Shown in pieces: positions 35,290 to 44,164 of a stretch of 52,611 bases of DNA. Positions within the stretch are counted from its first letter, which is position 1. The number at the start of each line of letters is the position of its first letter. The DNA lies in the NCBI GenBank assembly GCA_028282245.1, contig JANQIL010000074.1:1-52611 (forward strand). Direction: 5' to 3'. A program made the position numbers and the translations under genes. The notes under the pieces were generated by a model. That model did no database searches and had not been told where the DNA came from. It saw only the letters and a list, made by a program, of their open reading frames with translations. The DNA is from Magnetospira sp. GTDB taxonomy: Bacteria; Pseudomonadota; Alphaproteobacteria; Rhodospirillales; Magnetospiraceae.

Positions 35290-35685
35290 ATGAGCCGCGA
35301 TCCGCTCCGCCTGGACGATCTGAAATTCACTTCCGAAGGCCTGATCCCGGCCATCGCCCAGCAGCACGACACCGGCGAGGTTCTGATGATGGCCTGGATG
35401 AACCGGGAGTCGATCAACGAAACCCTCAAGACCGGTCGCGTCTGCTACTGGTCGCGCTCGCGCGGCAAGCTGTGGCGCAAGGGCGAGAGTTCGGGCCAGG
35501 CGCAGACCCTGAAGGACTTCCGCTGGGACTGCGATGGCGACACCCTGCTTCTGCTGGTCGATCAGCGGGGCGTGGCCTGCCACACCGGGCGGCGCAACTG
35601 CTTCTTTTACGCCTTTAGAAACGGCGGGACGGAGATCATCGCCGAGCCCGAGGTGTCGCCCGAAGACCTCTACGGCGGCGGCTAG
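35290..35685 (+). CDS. hisI: Phosphoribosyl-AMP cyclohydrolase
   Basis: The 131-residue single-domain HisI opens the ring of PR-AMP in histidine synthesis. WDCDGDTLLLLVDQ holds the magnesium Asp cluster and GVACHTGRRNCFF the zinc-binding Cys residues; GRVCYWSRSR is also canonical. It is a zinc enzyme placed next to zur and a COG0523 gene. Comparative studies have found Zur-linked HisI paralogues with COG0523 genes; whether this is a second copy or the only hisI cannot be seen here. GAGGAG precedes the start. Confidence 0.95.
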   Translation: MSRDPLRLDDLKFTSEGLIPAIAQQHDTGEVLMMAWMNRESINETLKTGRVCYWSRSRGKLWRKGESSGQAQTLKDFRWDCDGDTLLLLVDQRGVACHTGRRNCFFYAFRNGGTEIIAEPEVSPEDLYGGG

Positions 35686-35689
35686 GCCG

Positions 35690-36823
35690 ATGGTCGACGA
35701 TCCCTCCGCCGCCACCCTCGGGGCACTGCCGGTCAGCGTGCTGACCGGCTTCCTCGGCAGCGGCAAAACCACCCTGCTCAATCATCTGCTGGGCGAACCG
35801 GGACTGGCCGACACGGCGGTACTGATCAACGAGTTCGGCGAGATCGCCATCGACCACCTGCTGGTCCGCCGGATCGACGAGACGGTGGTGCTGCTCAACA
35901 GCGGCTGCCTGTGCTGCACCGTGCGCGGCGACCTGGTGGACAGCCTGCGCGGCTTGTTCCTGCAAAGGGTGCGCGGCGAGATCCCGGAGTTCCGGCGGCT
36001 GATCGTCGAGACCACCGGACTGGCCGACCCGGCGCCGGTCATCCACACCCTGATGACCGACCCGCTGATCGCCACCCGCTACCGCCTGGACGGCATCGTC
36101 ACCACGATCGACGCGGTGCACGGCGACGGCCAATTGGACACGCATCCGGAATCGATCAAGCAGGCGGCGGTGGCCGACCGTCTGGTGCTGACCAAGCTGG
36201 ACATCGCCGATCCGGCGGCGGTGGCGGCGCTGACGTCCCGCCTGCGCGCCCTCAACCCGGCCGCCCCGATCCTGCGCGCCACCGACGGCCGGGTCGACCC
36301 CGACGCCCTGTTCGAGGCCGGCCTGTTCAGCACCCGAGGCAAGTCGCCCGACGTCGACCGCTGGCTGAATGCCGAGGCCTATGCCACGGCGCGGAACGAG
36401 ACCGGACACGCCGATCCCGGGCAGGCGCATGCGCACCACGCCCATGCCCACGCCCACGCCCACGCCCACGACGTCAACCGGCACGACGACCGCATCCGCG
36501 CCTTCTGCCTGCGCCACGACCAACCGCTCGCCTGGGATGGCTTCGCCGATTTCGTGGAGTTGCTGCTGGCCGCCCATGGCGAGCGGTTCCTGCGCATCAA
36601 GGGGATTCTCAACGTCGTCGGACAGGAGCGGCCGATCGCGGTGCACGGGGTGCAGCACATGTTTCATCCGCCGGTCGCCCTACCGGGCTGGCCGGACGGC
36701 GACGACCGCCGCAGCCGCGTGGTGTTCATCACCCGCGACATCGGCCGGTCGGTGGTCGCGCGGACCTGGGACGCGCTGGCCGCCGCCGATGGCACGTTGC
36801 CCGAAGCCGCCGACCTGGGCTAG
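35690..36823 (+). CDS. COG0523 (CobW-type) metal chaperone GTPase with His-rich loop
   Basis: The 377 residues have the P-loop GFLGSGKTTLL (residues 20-30), the metal-binding GCLCC (72-76), TTGLADPAP, and the guanine-specificity TKLD. A His-rich loop at about 246-268 (alternating His-Ala, as HAHAHAHAHAHD) precedes the C-terminal CobW_C domain. Zinc-inducible members of this family (ZagA, ZigA, ZNG1) transfer zinc to target enzymes. It lies four bases after hisI, and cobS/cobT are 4.4 kb away, so zinc is a better guess than cobalt. Confidence 0.9.
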   Translation: MVDDPSAATLGALPVSVLTGFLGSGKTTLLNHLLGEPGLADTAVLINEFGEIAIDHLLVRRIDETVVLLNSGCLCCTVRGDLVDSLRGLFLQRVRGEIPEFRRLIVETTGLADPAPVIHTLMTDPLIATRYRLDGIVTTIDAVHGDGQLDTHPESIKQAAVADRLVLTKLDIADPAAVAALTSRLRALNPAAPILRATDGRVDPDALFEAGLFSTRGKSPDVDRWLNAEAYATARNETGHADPGQAHAHHAHAHAHAHAHDVNRHDDRIRAFCLRHDQPLAWDGFADFVELLLAAHGERFLRIKGILNVVGQERPIAVHGVQHMFHPPVALPGWPDGDDRRSRVVFITRDIGRSVVARTWDALAAADGTLPEAADLG

Positions 36824-36898
36824 AAAGGCCCCCATCGGACGATCCGGAGACGCCCCGGCCACGTCCGGCCGACAACCATCAGCGGGGGGATTTCACCG

Positions 36899-37399
36899 GT
36901 GAACGCAGTGTTGAAAATCGCCTATTCCGTCGTCCTTCTGATCATCGGCGCGGTGGCCGGCGTGGCCGGCGCGATGAGCCAGTTCGCCATCGAGGACACC
37001 GTGGTCTCAATGCCGGTCGCCGAAGGCCTCACGGCCCAGGACGTGGGCGACTCGTTTCTGTCCAAGGCGGCCGAGCTGAACATGAAGTACGTCGGCCACC
37101 AGCCGCTGTCGGAGGAACTGCGCGCGCGCGGCCTGGACTCCGGGGACCTCCACATCTATCAGTTCTGCAATCCCGAGGACGCGCGAAAAATGGTCGACCG
37201 GGACATGAGCTTCGCCGCCTACATGCCTTGCCGGATCGTCATCGTCGAGGACCCGGAGGGCAAGCTGCACGTGCAGATGCTCGACCTCGACCTGATGATG
37301 CAGTTCGCCGAGCTGGACGGCCAGGCGCTGTCCACCGCGACACGGGTCCGCGACACCCTCGCGGAGATCATGCGGGCCGGCGCGGCGGGCGATTTCTGA
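36899..37399 (+). CDS. DUF302 domain protein, copy 1
   Basis: The 166-residue protein has a signal-anchor (ISVVLLIIGAVAGVAGAM-like, about residues 6-27) and one DUF302 domain: VAEGLTAQDVGDSFLSKAAELN, IYQFCNPEDARKMVD, MPCRIVIVEDPEGKLHVQMLDLDLMM. GTG start, preceded by a G-rich site at nine bases. It is a paralogue of the convergent gene next to it. DUF302 function is unknown; it is common in sulfur-oxidising bacteria. Confidence 0.88.
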   Translation: MNAVLKIAYSVVLLIIGAVAGVAGAMSQFAIEDTVVSMPVAEGLTAQDVGDSFLSKAAELNMKYVGHQPLSEELRARGLDSGDLHIYQFCNPEDARKMVDRDMSFAAYMPCRIVIVEDPEGKLHVQMLDLDLMMQFAELDGQALSTATRVRDTLAEIMRAGAAGDF

Positions 37400-37429
37400 G
37401 GCCCCGATCGGCCGGCCGGCGCGCCAGGC

Positions 37430-38020
37430 TCAGAATTCCCCGGCCGCGGCGCCCAGCATCATCGCCTGGATGGTCTCCCAGACCCGGATGGCCTCGGATT
37501 TGAGATCGGCCGGCAATTCCTTGCCGCCGCGAATCATCAGGTCCAGGTTCATGGAGTGCAGCCACAGGCGCCCCTCCAGGTCCTCGACCACGGCAATGCG
37601 GCAGGGCATGAAGCCGGTGTAGGCGTCGCGGTAATCGGCCATCATGCGGCCCACCTGGGCGTCGCAGAACGACAGAAAGCTGACGTGACGGTAGGGCTCG
37701 CCGGTGACCGCCGTCACCTGCTTGTGGAACGGCGCCTCGCCGACGAACAGGAAGTTCCGCTCGCTGGCGATGCTCTTGAGCGACTCCTTGACATCCTCGA
37801 CCGTCAGGCCGTCCTCGACCGGCACCGAATACATCATCGCCACGCCCGGGTCCTTGGACTCCAGAAGCCGCGTCGCGAAATTGACGTAGGCGTCCATGTA
37901 ACCGGGATCGAACTCGCCATCCACCTCGGCATAGACCGGCCACAGCTTGGCGAACGCGTAGCCGCCGCCCAGCAGGGCGATCAAACCAATGACCGCCAAT
38001 ATGTTCCTGACAATCGCCAT
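37430..38020 (-). CDS. DUF302 domain protein, copy 2
   Basis: The 196-residue protein has a signal-anchor (NILAVIGLIALLGGGYAFA) and one DUF302 domain: VEDGLTVEDVKESLKSIASERN, FLSFCDAQVGRMMADY, MPCRIAVVEDLEGRLWLHSMNLDLMI, ending GAAAGEF. It shares this core with the convergent neighbour, 30 bases away, and so arose by duplication with inversion or by independent placement. Start at 38020 follows AGGAAG. Confidence 0.88.
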   Translation of the reverse strand: MAIVRNILAVIGLIALLGGGYAFAKLWPVYAEVDGEFDPGYMDAYVNFATRLLESKDPGVAMMYSVPVEDGLTVEDVKESLKSIASERNFLFVGEAPFHKQVTAVTGEPYRHVSFLSFCDAQVGRMMADYRDAYTGFMPCRIAVVEDLEGRLWLHSMNLDLMIRGGKELPADLKSEAIRVWETIQAMMLGAAAGEF

Positions 38021-38128
38021 TTCTTCCTCCCGCTTCCCCGAATCGCCGCGCTTCGGCGCGGTCGCGTTCCCATTGACCGGACGCAGCATACCAGATGTTT
38101 TTCACGGCGCGAACCCATCCGCCGATCG

Positions 38129-39109
38129 TTACGGCACCTGATCGTCCATGGCCGCCAGCAGGCGCAACGCCTCGACGGCGGCCCGCTCGAAGTCGACCTC
38201 GCCGCGCCCGACCCGGGCGATCAGGTCGGCGTAACGCGGATCGTCGAGGGAATCGAGGGCTTGGACAACCGTCTCGCCGGCCAGCGTGGCCACCATGCGG
38301 CGCGTGCGCGCATCGCCGTCGAGACCGCGCGGATGCCCCTCCAGCCACGCCCGGTGGGCATCGACCGCCGACAGAAGATCGTCGATCCCGGTTTCATCCA
38401 GGGCCGAGACCACGACCACGGGGGGCCGCCAGCTTGCGTCCAGAAAGGCCGTCATTTCCGTCAACTGGGCCGCCGTGGCCTGGGCCAGCGGCTGATCTCC
38501 CTTGTTGATCACCAGCACGTCGGCGATCTCCAGAATTCCCGCCTTGACGGCCTGAATCTCGTCGCCCATGCCCGGCGCCAGGACCACCAGGCGGGTCTGC
38601 GCCAGGCCGGCGATTTCCACCTCCGACTGCCCGGCGCCCACCGTCTCGACCAGCACCACGGCGCGGCCGGCGGCGTCCATCACGTCGACCACCCGCGACG
38701 CGGTGCGCGACAGGCCGCCCAAGTGGCCGCGCGAGGCGAGGCTGCGCACGAACACTCCGGGATCGCAGGAATGCCCGGACATTCGCACCCGGTCGCCGAG
38801 GATCGCGCCGCCGGTCATGGGACTCGACGGATCGACCGCCACCACGCCGACGCTCAGGCCGCGCCGCCGGTAGGCGCCGACCAGCGCCGAGACCAGGGTC
38901 GATTTACCGACGCCCGGCGAACCGGTGACGCCGATCACCCGCGCCCGCCCGAGGTGCGGGTGAGCTGTCGCCAGGACCCTCGCGGCGTCGGGCGTTTCGT
39001 TCTCGACCGCCGTGATGGCCCGCGCCAAGGCTCCCCGATCGCCATCGCGCAATCGGGCAAGCCATGCGGGGGACGCAGTGCAGCGAATATCGACCGGCGG
39101 CTTGCTCAT
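38129..39109 (-). CDS. meaB: Methylmalonyl-CoA mutase-associated GTPase MeaB
   Basis: The 326 residues have GVTGSPGVGKSTLVSALVGAYRRRGLSVGVVAVDPSSPMTGGAILGDRVRM split across the P-loop and switch regions, DVVLVETVGAGQSEVEI and NKGD, the MeaB/ArgK signatures. MeaB protects and repairs the adenosylcobalamin-dependent mutase. The mutase itself is not in this window. B12 synthesis genes cobS and cobT lie 2 kb away. Confidence 0.94.
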   Translation of the reverse strand: MSKPPVDIRCTASPAWLARLRDGDRGALARAITAVENETPDAARVLATAHPHLGRARVIGVTGSPGVGKSTLVSALVGAYRRRGLSVGVVAVDPSSPMTGGAILGDRVRMSGHSCDPGVFVRSLASRGHLGGLSRTASRVVDVMDAAGRAVVLVETVGAGQSEVEIAGLAQTRLVVLAPGMGDEIQAVKAGILEIADVLVINKGDQPLAQATAAQLTEMTAFLDASWRPPVVVVSALDETGIDDLLSAVDAHRAWLEGHPRGLDGDARTRRMVATLAGETVVQALDSLDDPRYADLIARVGRGEVDFERAAVEALRLLAAMDDQVP

Positions 39110-39159
39110 TGCTTCAGACTAGAACATGCTGCAATGCAAACAAAGAGAGGAGTGCCGCC

Positions 39160-39741
39160 ATGACGCTGTCCAAGCCGGTCCCGCGCCGCCTGATCCATAC
39201 CCGCGAGATCGATTGCCGCGGCTACGAGCGCGACGACGGCCTGTGGGACATCGAGGCGCGGCTGCACGATATCAAGTCCTATTCGTTCGACAACCAGGAC
39301 CGTGGCGGTATCCGGGCCGGGGAGCCGATCCACCTGATGCGGGTTCGGGTCACCGTGGACCGCGAGATGGTCGTGCACGACATCGAGGCCGTCACCGAGG
39401 CCAGCCCATTCGGCATCTGTCCGACGATTACCGAGGGCTACGGGCGTCTAAAGGGGGAGCAGATCGGCCCCGGCTGGATCCGCCGGGTACGCGAACTGAT
39501 GGGCGGGATCGCCGGCTGCACCCATTTGACGGATATCCTGATCGGGCCGCTCGCCACCACGGCGTTCCAGACGGTGATCGCCACCGGACGTGCCCGCGAG
39601 GCCCCGGAAGACGACCAGGGATTGCCGCGCGTGGTCGACACCTGCCACGCGCTGGCCGCCGACGGACCGATTGTCGCCCGCTTGTGGCCGCAGCACGTGG
39701 GTCCGGACTTGCCGCGCGGCAAGGTTTACGAAGACACCTGA
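39160..39741 (+). CDS. DUF2889 family protein
   Basis: The 193-residue protein has LIHTREIDCRGYERDDGLWDIEARLHDIKSYSF, then GEPIHLMRVRVTVDREMVVHDIEA and GCTHLTDILIGPLATTAFQT. This is DUF2889, of unknown function. GAGAGGAG precedes the start. It is divergent from meaB and overlaps the convergent RHH gene by 16 bases. Confidence 0.88.
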   Translation: MTLSKPVPRRLIHTREIDCRGYERDDGLWDIEARLHDIKSYSFDNQDRGGIRAGEPIHLMRVRVTVDREMVVHDIEAVTEASPFGICPTITEGYGRLKGEQIGPGWIRRVRELMGGIAGCTHLTDILIGPLATTAFQTVIATGRAREAPEDDQGLPRVVDTCHALAADGPIVARLWPQHVGPDLPRGKVYEDT

Positions 39742-40076
39742 GTCTGAAGGACTCGCTCCAATGCCGGCGGCGGCATATCCCCGCCAACGTTTACGCGCCC
39801 CGACAGTTCCCGGAAATAGGCCGTGATGAACGCCCGCACCGCCGAGGTTCGGCTGAAGCCGCGTCGATTGCCATCGATCAGGGTGCAGAGTTCGTGCGCC
39901 GTCAGGGATTCGCGCAGGCAGATCTCCTCCAACGCCATCCAGTTTTCGAATTCCAATCGCAAACTGGTTCGGCGACCGTTGATGGTGACGTTCCGCGTCG
40001 CCAACGTGCCTCGTATGGTCATCAACTCCTCGATCCCATGAAAACGTGCGATGTGTCGATCTCCCTGCATGATCAT
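39726..40076 (-). CDS. Ribbon-helix-helix (RHH_4) DNA-binding protein
   Basis: The conserved part is RNVTINGRRTSLRLEFENWMALEEICLRE followed by CTLIDGNRRGFSRTSAVRAFITAYFREL, which matches RHH_4 proteins of alphaproteobacteria. A small DNA-binding regulator, targets unknown. The start is uncertain: 40076, 40070 or 40022 (MTIRGTLATRNV); the first two leave a GGGAG site inside the frame and 40022 has GAGGAG too close. Its last 16 bases overlap DUF2889. Confidence 0.8.
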   Translation of the reverse strand: MIMQGDRHIARFHGIEELMTIRGTLATRNVTINGRRTSLRLEFENWMALEEICLRESLTAHELCTLIDGNRRGFSRTSAVRAFITAYFRELSGRVNVGGDMPPPALERVLQTQVSS

Positions 40077-40193
40077 ACGCGATTGCTGCGTTTTTCAAAT
40101 TACCTAGTCTCTTAGTTGTAGTCCGTTCCGGCCAAAGTGCAACCAAAAACACGATTCATCCGTCACCGGCTTTTCGCAGCGGCCCGGTCGGGC

Positions 40194-40466
40194 TCAGCCG
40201 GCCTCGTCGGGGCTGCGCGTGGAGAGTTGAAGCGCATGCACCGGACCGGCCATCTCCTGGGCCAGGATGCCGTAAACCATGCGCTGGCGCTCGACCCGCG
40301 ACTTGCCGGCAAACGCCGCCGCAACCACTTCCACGTTGAAGTGGGTTTCGCCCTCGGGACGGGCGCCGACGTGGCCGGCATGGCGATGCGACTCATCGGT
40401 GACCCGCACGAAGTCGGGAGACAGGGACGCGACGAGCTTGGATTCGATGATCTGGGCTACGGACAT
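40194..40466 (-). CDS. BolA family protein
   Basis: The 90-residue protein has SVAQIIESKLVASLSPDFVRVTDESHRHAGH, then THFNVEVVAAAFAGKSRVERQRMVYGILAQEM, the BolA core with its conserved His. BolA partners monothiol glutaredoxins in iron-sulfur trafficking. The start follows GGGAGGTCCC. Divergent from the J-protein gene; this pairing beside cobST is common in alphaproteobacteria. Confidence 0.93.
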   Translation of the reverse strand: MSVAQIIESKLVASLSPDFVRVTDESHRHAGHVGARPEGETHFNVEVVAAAFAGKSRVERQRMVYGILAQEMAGPVHALQLSTRSPDEAG

Positions 40467-40595
40467 GGGACCTCCCTTGGCGGTCGCGGCGACCGGGATC
40501 GAGGCCCCCGCGCCCCGAGACATTGGTCGACGGGACGACCGAGTCAAGCCCGCAGCCGGCTTGCCGAAGCGACTCCGATCGCCCATTATTGGAGA

Positions 40596-41171
40596 ATGAG
40601 CGGACGCAGACGCAGACCCGACGGACGGTTCTACGAACCGGGCGACCCCGACGCGCCCAGGTGCGATTGGCCGAACTGCGCCAAGGAGGGCCTGTACAGG
40701 GCACCCAAGGACCGCGACCACCTGCGAGACTACTTTTGGTTTTGTCTCGACCATGTGCGCGAGTATAACGCGGCCTGGAACTATTACGCCGGCATGAACG
40801 AACGGCAAATGGAGTCCGAGTTGCGTCGCGACACCATCTGGAATCGCCCGACCTGGCGCTGGGGCACCGGCCCATCCGTGCGCCATGCCGACGACCCCGA
40901 ACGATTGGGGGATCCGTTCGGCCTGTTCCGCGAGTCGGCCGACCGCGACGCGCGCGAGATCGACTATCCACGTCGCGGCTCGCCGGAGGAGACGGCCCTG
41001 CGCGAGCTGGATCTGACCCCGCCCCTGACCTTCGAAACCCTGCGCGCGCGCTACATGATTCTGGTCAAACGCCACCACCCGGACGCCAATCCGGGCAGCA
41101 AGGATTCCGAGGAGCGCTTCAAGCGCATTAACATTGCTTATCACACCCTGGTAAACACCCTTCAGACCTGA
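40596..41171 (+). CDS. J-domain (DnaJ-like) protein
   Basis: The 191 residues have a Cys-containing N-terminal part (CDWPNCAKEGLYRAPKDRDHLRDYFWFCLDHVREYNAAWNYY) and a C-terminal J domain with KRHHPDANP at about residues 156-164. J domains stimulate DnaK ATPase; this member is normally found just upstream of cobS and is not the housekeeping DnaJ. Confidence 0.9.
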   Translation: MSGRRRRPDGRFYEPGDPDAPRCDWPNCAKEGLYRAPKDRDHLRDYFWFCLDHVREYNAAWNYYAGMNERQMESELRRDTIWNRPTWRWGTGPSVRHADDPERLGDPFGLFRESADRDAREIDYPRRGSPEETALRELDLTPPLTFETLRARYMILVKRHHPDANPGSKDSEERFKRINIAYHTLVNTLQT

Positions 41172-41192
41172 AACCGCATCGACGGATCATTC

Positions 41193-42194
41193 ATGACCCA
41201 GACACAGCCCAGCCCGGCCGGTGGCTTCGCGCTGGACGCGCCCGATACCACGGTCGACGTCCGCGCCACCTTCGGCATCGAGTCCGACCTCCAGGTGCCG
41301 GCCTTCTCGGTCCGCGAGGAACACGTGCCCGAGCACGACTCCAGCTACCGGTTCGACAAGGAAACCACGCTGGCCATCCTGGCCGGATTTGCCCACAACC
41401 GAAGGGTGATGATCCAGGGCTACCACGGCACCGGCAAGTCGACCCACATCGAGCAGGTGGCGGCGCGCCTCAACTGGCCCTGCGTGCGCATCAACCTCGA
41501 CAGCCACATTTCGCGCATCGACCTCATCGGCAAGGACGCCATCGTGCTGCGCGACGGCCAGCAGATCACCGAATTCAAGGAGGGCATGCTGCCCTGGGCA
41601 TTGCAGAATCCGATCGCCCTGGTGTTCGACGAGTACGACGCCGGACGGCCGGACGTGATGTTCGTCATCCAGCGGATCCTGGAGCGCGAGGGCAAGCTGA
41701 CCCTGCTCGACCAGACCAAGGTGATCCGGCCGCACGCCTGCTTCCGCCTGTTCTCGACCGCCAACACGGTCGGCCTCGGCGACACCACCGGCCTCTACCA
41801 CGGCACCCAGCAGATCAACCAGGGCCAGATGGACCGCTGGAACATCGTCGCCACCCTCAACTATCTTCCGCACGACGCCGAGGTCGACATCATGCTGGCC
41901 AAGATGCCGGCCTACGAGACGCCCGAGGGCCGGAAGACGATCGCCGCCATGGTCGAGGTGGCCGACATGACCCGCTCCGGCTTCGTCGACGGCGATATTT
42001 CCACCGTGATGTCGCCGCGCACCGTGCTCACCTGGGCCGAGAACGCCGACATCTTCAAGGACGTTTCCTTCGCCTTCCGGGTCACCTTTCTCAACAAGTG
42101 CGATGAACTCGAACGCCCGGTGGTCGCCGAATACTACCAGCGCTGCTTCGGCGAGGAACTCGCCGACTCGGTGGCCCGCGCCACCGTCCTGTGA
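41193..42194 (+). CDS. cobS: Aerobic cobaltochelatase subunit CobS
   Basis: AAA+ ATPase of the CobNST complex, which inserts cobalt into hydrogenobyrinic acid diamide (aerobic B12 route). The 333 residues have [15 protein letters not shown] (Walker A), [16 protein letters not shown] (Walker B), and [14 protein letters not shown] (sensor I). Overlaps cobT by one base (TGATG). Confidence 0.96.
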   Translation: MTQTQPSPAGGFALDAPDTTVDVRATFGIESDLQVPAFSVREEHVPEHDSSYRFDKETTLAILAGFAHNRRVMIQGYHGTGKSTHIEQVAARLNWPCVRINLDSHISRIDLIGKDAIVLRDGQQITEFKEGMLPWALQNPIALVFDEYDAGRPDVMFVIQRILEREGKLTLLDQTKVIRPHACFRLFSTANTVGLGDTTGLYHGTQQINQGQMDRWNIVATLNYLPHDAEVDIMLAKMPAYETPEGRKTIAAMVEVADMTRSGFVDGDISTVMSPRTVLTWAENADIFKDVSFAFRVTFLNKCDELERPVVAEYYQRCFGEELADSVARATVL

Positions 42195-44047
42195 TGTCCT
42201 CGGAAAGCCGCCAGGAACGGGTCAAACGGGTCACCGCGGCGACCATCAAGGCGCTTTCCGAGCGGCCCGATACCGAGATCGTGTTCACGCCCGGCAATTC
42301 CGGAGTCGGAATCGGGGTCGTCCGCATGGCATCGCCCACCCTGCGGGTGCCGCCGGAGGAGTTGACCCGCCTGCGCGGCGCCGCCGACGCCGCCGCCCTG
42401 CGGTTGCGCTATCACGACGACTCGGTGCATCGCCGCTTCTCGCCCGGCGAGGAAGAGGCGAAGGCGGTGTTCGATGCGGTCGAGCAGGCGCGGGTGGAGG
42501 TGCTGGGCGCGCGCCGCCTGCGCGGCGTGGCCGCCAATCTGAGCCAACTCCTTCAGGAACGGGGCCGCGCGCGCGGCTACGACTCGGTGACCATGCGGGA
42601 CGAAGTGCCGCTGACCGACGCCCTGGGTCTGCTGATCCGCGACCATCTCAGCGACGGCACCCTGCCCGCGTCGGTCCGCCCGGCGGTGGAGGTTTGGCGT
42701 GACGACCTGAAAGCGCGGATCGGCGGCCGCATGGACGATCTGGCGGGCTGCGTTGGCGATCAGACGGCGTTCGCCCGCGTGCTGCGCCAGGTTCTGGCCG
42801 ACCTTGGCCTCGCGCCGCCCACCGAAAGCGCCGATGGCGAACCGGACCCACCGGACGCGGAGGCCGCCGACGACACCGGCCCACGACCGTCCGAGGACAC
42901 GCCGGACGGCCAGGGCACCGAGCAGCAGGCCACCGACATCCCGGCCGATCCGTCGGCATCCGGCGACGCCGAGGGAGACAGCCAGGAAAGCGGCACTGCC
43001 GAAAACCTCGACGAGACGGTCCCGGGAGCCGGCAACGAGGCCCCGGCCGGTCCGGGCGAGCGCCGCCACAACCGGTTCGATACCCGCCCGGGCACCGCCT
43101 ACAAGGCGTTCGACGGTGGATTCGACGAGATCGTCGAGGCGCAGGACCTCTGCGATCCGGACGAATTGGGCCGCCTGCGCGCCCAACTCGACCTCCAGGT
43201 GGCCAGCCTGCAAAGCGTGGTCGCGCGCCTGGCCAACCGGCTGCAACGACGCCTGATGGCCAAGCAGCAACGGTCCTGGGAGTTCGACCTTGAAGAAGGA
43301 TACCTGGATGCCGCCCGCCTGGCCCGGGTGGTGATCGATCCGTTTCAACCGCTGTCCTATAAGTGGGAAAGGGACACCGACTTCAGGGACACGGTGGTGA
43401 CCCTGCTGATCGACAACTCGGGTTCCATGCGCGGCCGCCCGATCACCGTCGCCGCCATCTCCGCCGACGTGCTGGCCCGCACCCTGGAGCGCTGCGGCGT
43501 GAAGGTGGAGATCCTCGGCTTCACGACGCGGGCCTGGAAGGGTGGTCAGGCGCGCGACAAGTGGGTCCAGCAAGGCAAGCCGGCCAATCCGGGGCGTCTC
43601 AACGATCTTCGTCACATCGTTTACAAGGCGGCCGACACCCCGTGGCGACGGGCGCGGCGCAATCTCGGATTGATGCTGCGCGAGGGCCTGCTCAAGGAGA
43701 ACATCGACGGCGAGGCCCTGATGTGGGCCCACGACCGGCTGATCCTGCGCCCCGAGCGGCGCCGCATCCTGATGGTGATCTCCGATGGCGCCCCGGTCGA
43801 CGACGCCACGCTGTCGGTCAATCCCGGAAACTACCTCGAACGCCACCTGCGCGAGGTGATCGAGTACATCGAGGACCGCTCGCCACTCCAGCTCACGGCG
43901 ATCGGCATCGGCCACGACGTGACCCGCTACTACCGGCGCGCCGTGACTCTGGTCGATGCCGAGGAACTGGGCGGCACCATGTTGCAGAACCTGGCCGACC
44001 TGTTCGAGGACGGCCCGACGGCCGGACACCGCACCGGCGGCGCCTGA
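42194..44047 (+). CDS. cobT: Aerobic cobaltochelatase subunit CobT
   Basis: The 617-residue protein has the CobT N-terminal domain (ETIVFTPGN-like ETIVF region, RLRGVAANL), an acidic Glu/Asp/Pro/Ser-rich linker (about 210-300), and a C-terminal von Willebrand A domain with MIDAS motif [10 protein letters not shown] (about residue 405). It is the regulatory partner of CobS in the chelatase. ATG at 42194 shares one base with the cobS stop; a GTG at 42191 is the alternative. Confidence 0.95.
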   Translation: MSSESRQERVKRVTAATIKALSERPDTEIVFTPGNSGVGIGVVRMASPTLRVPPEELTRLRGAADAAALRLRYHDDSVHRRFSPGEEEAKAVFDAVEQARVEVLGARRLRGVAANLSQLLQERGRARGYDSVTMRDEVPLTDALGLLIRDHLSDGTLPASVRPAVEVWRDDLKARIGGRMDDLAGCVGDQTAFARVLRQVLADLGLAPPTESADGEPDPPDAEAADDTGPRPSEDTPDGQGTEQQATDIPADPSASGDAEGDSQESGTAENLDETVPGAGNEAPAGPGERRHNRFDTRPGTAYKAFDGGFDEIVEAQDLCDPDELGRLRAQLDLQVASLQSVVARLANRLQRRLMAKQQRSWEFDLEEGYLDAARLARVVIDPFQPLSYKWERDTDFRDTVVTLLIDNSGSMRGRPITVAAISADVLARTLERCGVKVEILGFTTRAWKGGQARDKWVQQGKPANPGRLNDLRHIVYKAADTPWRRARRNLGLMLREGLLKENIDGEALMWAHDRLILRPERRRILMVISDGAPVDDATLSVNPGNYLERHLREVIEYIEDRSPLQLTAIGIGHDVTRYYRRAVTLVDAEELGGTMLQNLADLFEDGPTAGHRTGGA

Positions 44048-44164
44048 CCCCCCGCGACCACGCCTCGACCCGACCGGCCCGCGCAGTCGAGGATTTACGA
44101 CCATGTAAAACGTGTTATTTTCGGCCCCTTCGGAACAGGCACCGAAACTGCGGGATTCTGGCCC

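Noticed and set aside
36426-36495. Short tandem DNA repeat as a CRISPR-like or mobile sequence
   Set aside because: It is coding sequence for the His-Ala loop of the COG0523 protein; no spacers or flanking repeats exist.
44048-44164. Cobalamin riboswitch near cobST
   Set aside because: No B12-box-like sequence was seen in this gap or before cobS.
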